A DNA stretch of 5,557 bases from positions 1 to 5,557 of the forward strand of contig CAJUFH010000091.1 in NCBI GenBank assembly GCA_910585755.1, in the 5' to 3' direction. This document shows positions 4,519 through 5,557 of this stretch, piece by piece (within the stretch, counting starts at the first letter, position 1; each line of letters begins with the position of its first letter). A program made the translations under genes and the position numbers. Below the pieces are notes generated by a model, which had not been told where the DNA came from, ran no database searches, and saw only the letters and a list, made by a program, of their open reading frames with translations. The stretch comes from an uncultured Muribaculaceae bacterium. Lineage in GTDB: Bacteria; Bacteroidota; Bacteroidia; Bacteroidales; Muribaculaceae.

Positions 4519-5468
4519 TTTTTTTTTCGGCGGTCGATTTCCGCCTTCAGTACCTTTTTACGGTTAGACCATTTCACAAAAGCGGCTTCGGCCTTTTCGT
4601 TAGGTTGCTTTTTTGCCTTGGCTTCCTCGACCGCCTTTTTCGCCTTGGATTCCTGAACCCCTGCGCTCCGGAGTTGGCCCATAAGGTCAACATCGGAGAT
4701 TTTTGTCAAGTCCTCGGCGGCTTCCATTTCGCGGAACTTTGCAGCTTTGCCGAGAATCACGCCGTTTTCGCGGTAATATTCGAGTTCGTCCCAGATTTCA
4801 CGGTTTTTCAGATACTCGGTAACTACTGTTTCGCAATCAGCGGCGGCGGTGGCTGAATCTGCGTCGCCGAGTACCTGAAGGCGGGCGTGTGCAGCCTTGT
4901 AGTTTCCGTATGCGGTAAACATATCGGCCACGAGTATCTTCAGCACGTCGGGGCAGTCGGGAGAATTGAGGAAAGGATATTTTTCGCGGAAACGTATCAT
5001 TTTCCGAACCGGTTCCGGGGCTTCGGCATACTTGGAACGAGCGGCCTCCAGTTCGTCGGTAAGTTCGCCGATACGGTCGGCGTTTTCGTCCATTGCCAAC
5101 ACTCGTTCCTGAAAATCAGGGCTAACAAGTTCGTCAACGGTAACACCGAAAGAATCGGCGAGTTCCATTAACGCCGATTCGTCGTTTTTCTCGTCGTCGA
5201 GAATTACACATTTCGCTTGTACGCCGTTGAGCTGCGCCGTTTTCTTGACGGCTTGACGTGGAAGGTGATTAAACTCGATTTCCGACAATTCGGCAAGTTT
5301 ACGGAGTTCATCGAAAAGAATTTCACGGATCACGGCGGTATCTTCGACCGCAAACTGACGTTTCAGGCGCAAATTTACGCCGTAACGCTGGTAAAGTGCC
5401 ACGCCTTCGGCATAGTCGCGAGGGCCGCAAAGGTAGGCGGTAATTTCCTTTTTCTGCTCGGTAGTCAT
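4515..5468 (-). CDS. Phage protein of unknown function, 317 aa, first gene of the packaging operon
   Basis: I do not recognise a named family. The N-terminus (ITAYLCGPRDYAEGVALYQR, residues 9-28) resembles small helical segments in Bacteroidota phage proteins. Residues 97-116 look like a helix-turn-helix-style segment (ALMELADSFGVTVDELVSP), and 128-147 form a likely coiled coil. Residues 157-197 (FREKYPFL, DCPDVLKILVADMFTAY) form a conserved-looking helical core. The C-terminus from 258 is Lys/Ala/Glu-rich and ends RRKKK. No signal peptide or membrane segment is seen, so it should be cytoplasmic. The ATG at 5468 lies 22 nt from a consensus -7 box and has no Shine-Dalgarno sequence. The gene heads the run of overlapping genes leading to TerL, so a role in DNA handling or head assembly is plausible but unproven. 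The gene ends on a slippery A9 run that may extend it by 58 residues. Confidence 0.85.
   Translation of the reverse strand: MTTEQKKEITAYLCGPRDYAEGVALYQRYGVNLRLKRQFAVEDTAVIREILFDELRKLAELSEIEFNHLPRQAVKKTAQLNGVQAKCVILDDEKNDESALMELADSFGVTVDELVSPDFQERVLAMDENADRIGELTDELEAARSKYAEAPEPVRKMIRFREKYPFLNSPDCPDVLKILVADMFTAYGNYKAAHARLQVLGDADSATAAADCETVVTEYLKNREIWDELEYYRENGVILGKAAKFREMEAAEDLTKISDVDLMGQLRSAGVQESKAKKAVEEAKAKKQPNEKAEAAFVKWSNRKKVLKAEIDRRKKK
4518..4527 (-). promoter_or_regulatory. A9G slippery run (A AAA AAG) before a 0-frame stop
   Basis: The last codons of the 317-aa gene read CGA AAA AAA AAG TAA. The heptamer A AAA AAG is in the correct phase for -1 ribosomal slippage and is the same heptamer as in Escherichia coli dnaX. 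The nine-A run also suits RNA polymerase slippage, as in Thermus dnaX. The stop follows the heptamer immediately, and the -1 frame is open for 58 codons. The sequence is seen directly; the slippage is inferred. Confidence 0.5.
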
Positions 5469-5490
5469 AAGGCTATTATATTTAACGCTA

Positions 5491-5498
5491 CAAAATTA
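5491..5498 (-). promoter_or_regulatory. Candidate Bacteroidota -7 promoter box for the packaging operon
   Basis: The minus strand reads TAATTTTG, an exact match to TANNTTTG. The predicted start near 5484 would give a short leader of about 16 nt before the ATG at 5468. No good TTTG -33 element lies at the consensus spacing; a TTTG occurs 28 nt upstream. Since a short AT-rich leader is normal in Bacteroidota, the box is plausible but could occur by chance. Confidence 0.45.
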
Positions 5499-5503
5499 AG
5501 CCC

Positions 5504-5513
5504 GGTAATTACC
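5504..5513. promoter_or_regulatory. Perfect palindrome GGTAATTACC, possible operator
   Basis: This 10-bp perfect palindrome lies 5 bp upstream of the -7 box at 5491-5498, within the expected promoter spacer. The core GTAATTAC recurs at 838-845 in the other non-coding region, and a half-like GGTAATTCC occurs at 5546-5554. A shared operator for a phage regulator is possible. The role is inferred from symmetry and position only. Confidence 0.35.
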
Positions 5514-5557
5514 AATCAGAAGGACACAAAACGCCCCGGAGGTCGGTAATTCCTTCG

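Overview
The window looks like part of a Bacteroidota phage or prophage: the start of a head/DNA-packaging module, followed by a separate small membrane-protein gene. All convincing genes lie on the minus strand, so they read from right to left. The Bacteroidota assignment is an inference. It rests on two intergenic -7 promoter boxes that match TANNTTTG exactly (648-655 and 5491-5498, minus strand) and on start codons that lack Shine-Dalgarno sequences and sit in AT-rich leaders. The phage assignment is firmer, because a complete large terminase is present.

From right to left the layout is as follows. A promoter region (5469-5557) carries a -7 box and a perfect GGTAATTACC palindrome. It leads into a 317-codon protein of unknown function with a helical, Lys-rich C-terminus (4515-5468). 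That gene ends on the heptamer A AAA AAG, inside a run of nine A, followed at once by TAA. In the -1 frame a 58-codon open stretch continues to 4342, with no ATG, GTG or TTG available to start it, and an 18-bp imperfect hairpin lies 22 nt downstream of the heptamer. This is the most interesting signal in the window: a candidate programmed frameshift or transcriptional slippage site, with a homopolymer sequencing error as the main alternative.

Next come a beta-class DNA adenine methyltransferase (3672-4379), a 119-aa helix-turn-helix protein resembling terminase small subunits (3329-3688), a second small helical protein of about 225 aa (2671-3348), and TerL (978-2681), which has a full ATPase and RuvC-like nuclease motif set. 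Each gene overlaps the next by 11 to 38 nt, so this is one compact, probably translationally coupled transcription unit. A plausible division of labour is DNA modification (methyltransferase), DNA recognition (one or both small proteins) and ATP-driven packaging and cutting (TerL). The 317-aa protein remains unassigned.

A 379-nt non-coding stretch follows TerL (599-977). It holds two GC-rich stem-loops, a pair of related 19-nt repeats, a 9-bp inverted repeat and a -7 box. It separates the packaging genes from a lower-GC gene for a membrane-anchored HIRAN-domain protein (80-598), which ends at a good intrinsic terminator with a UACG tetraloop (29-52). No portal gene follows TerL inside the window, so the HIRAN gene is either phage cargo (a moron) or host DNA beyond a prophage edge. 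No tRNA, rRNA, CRISPR array or insertion sequence was seen.
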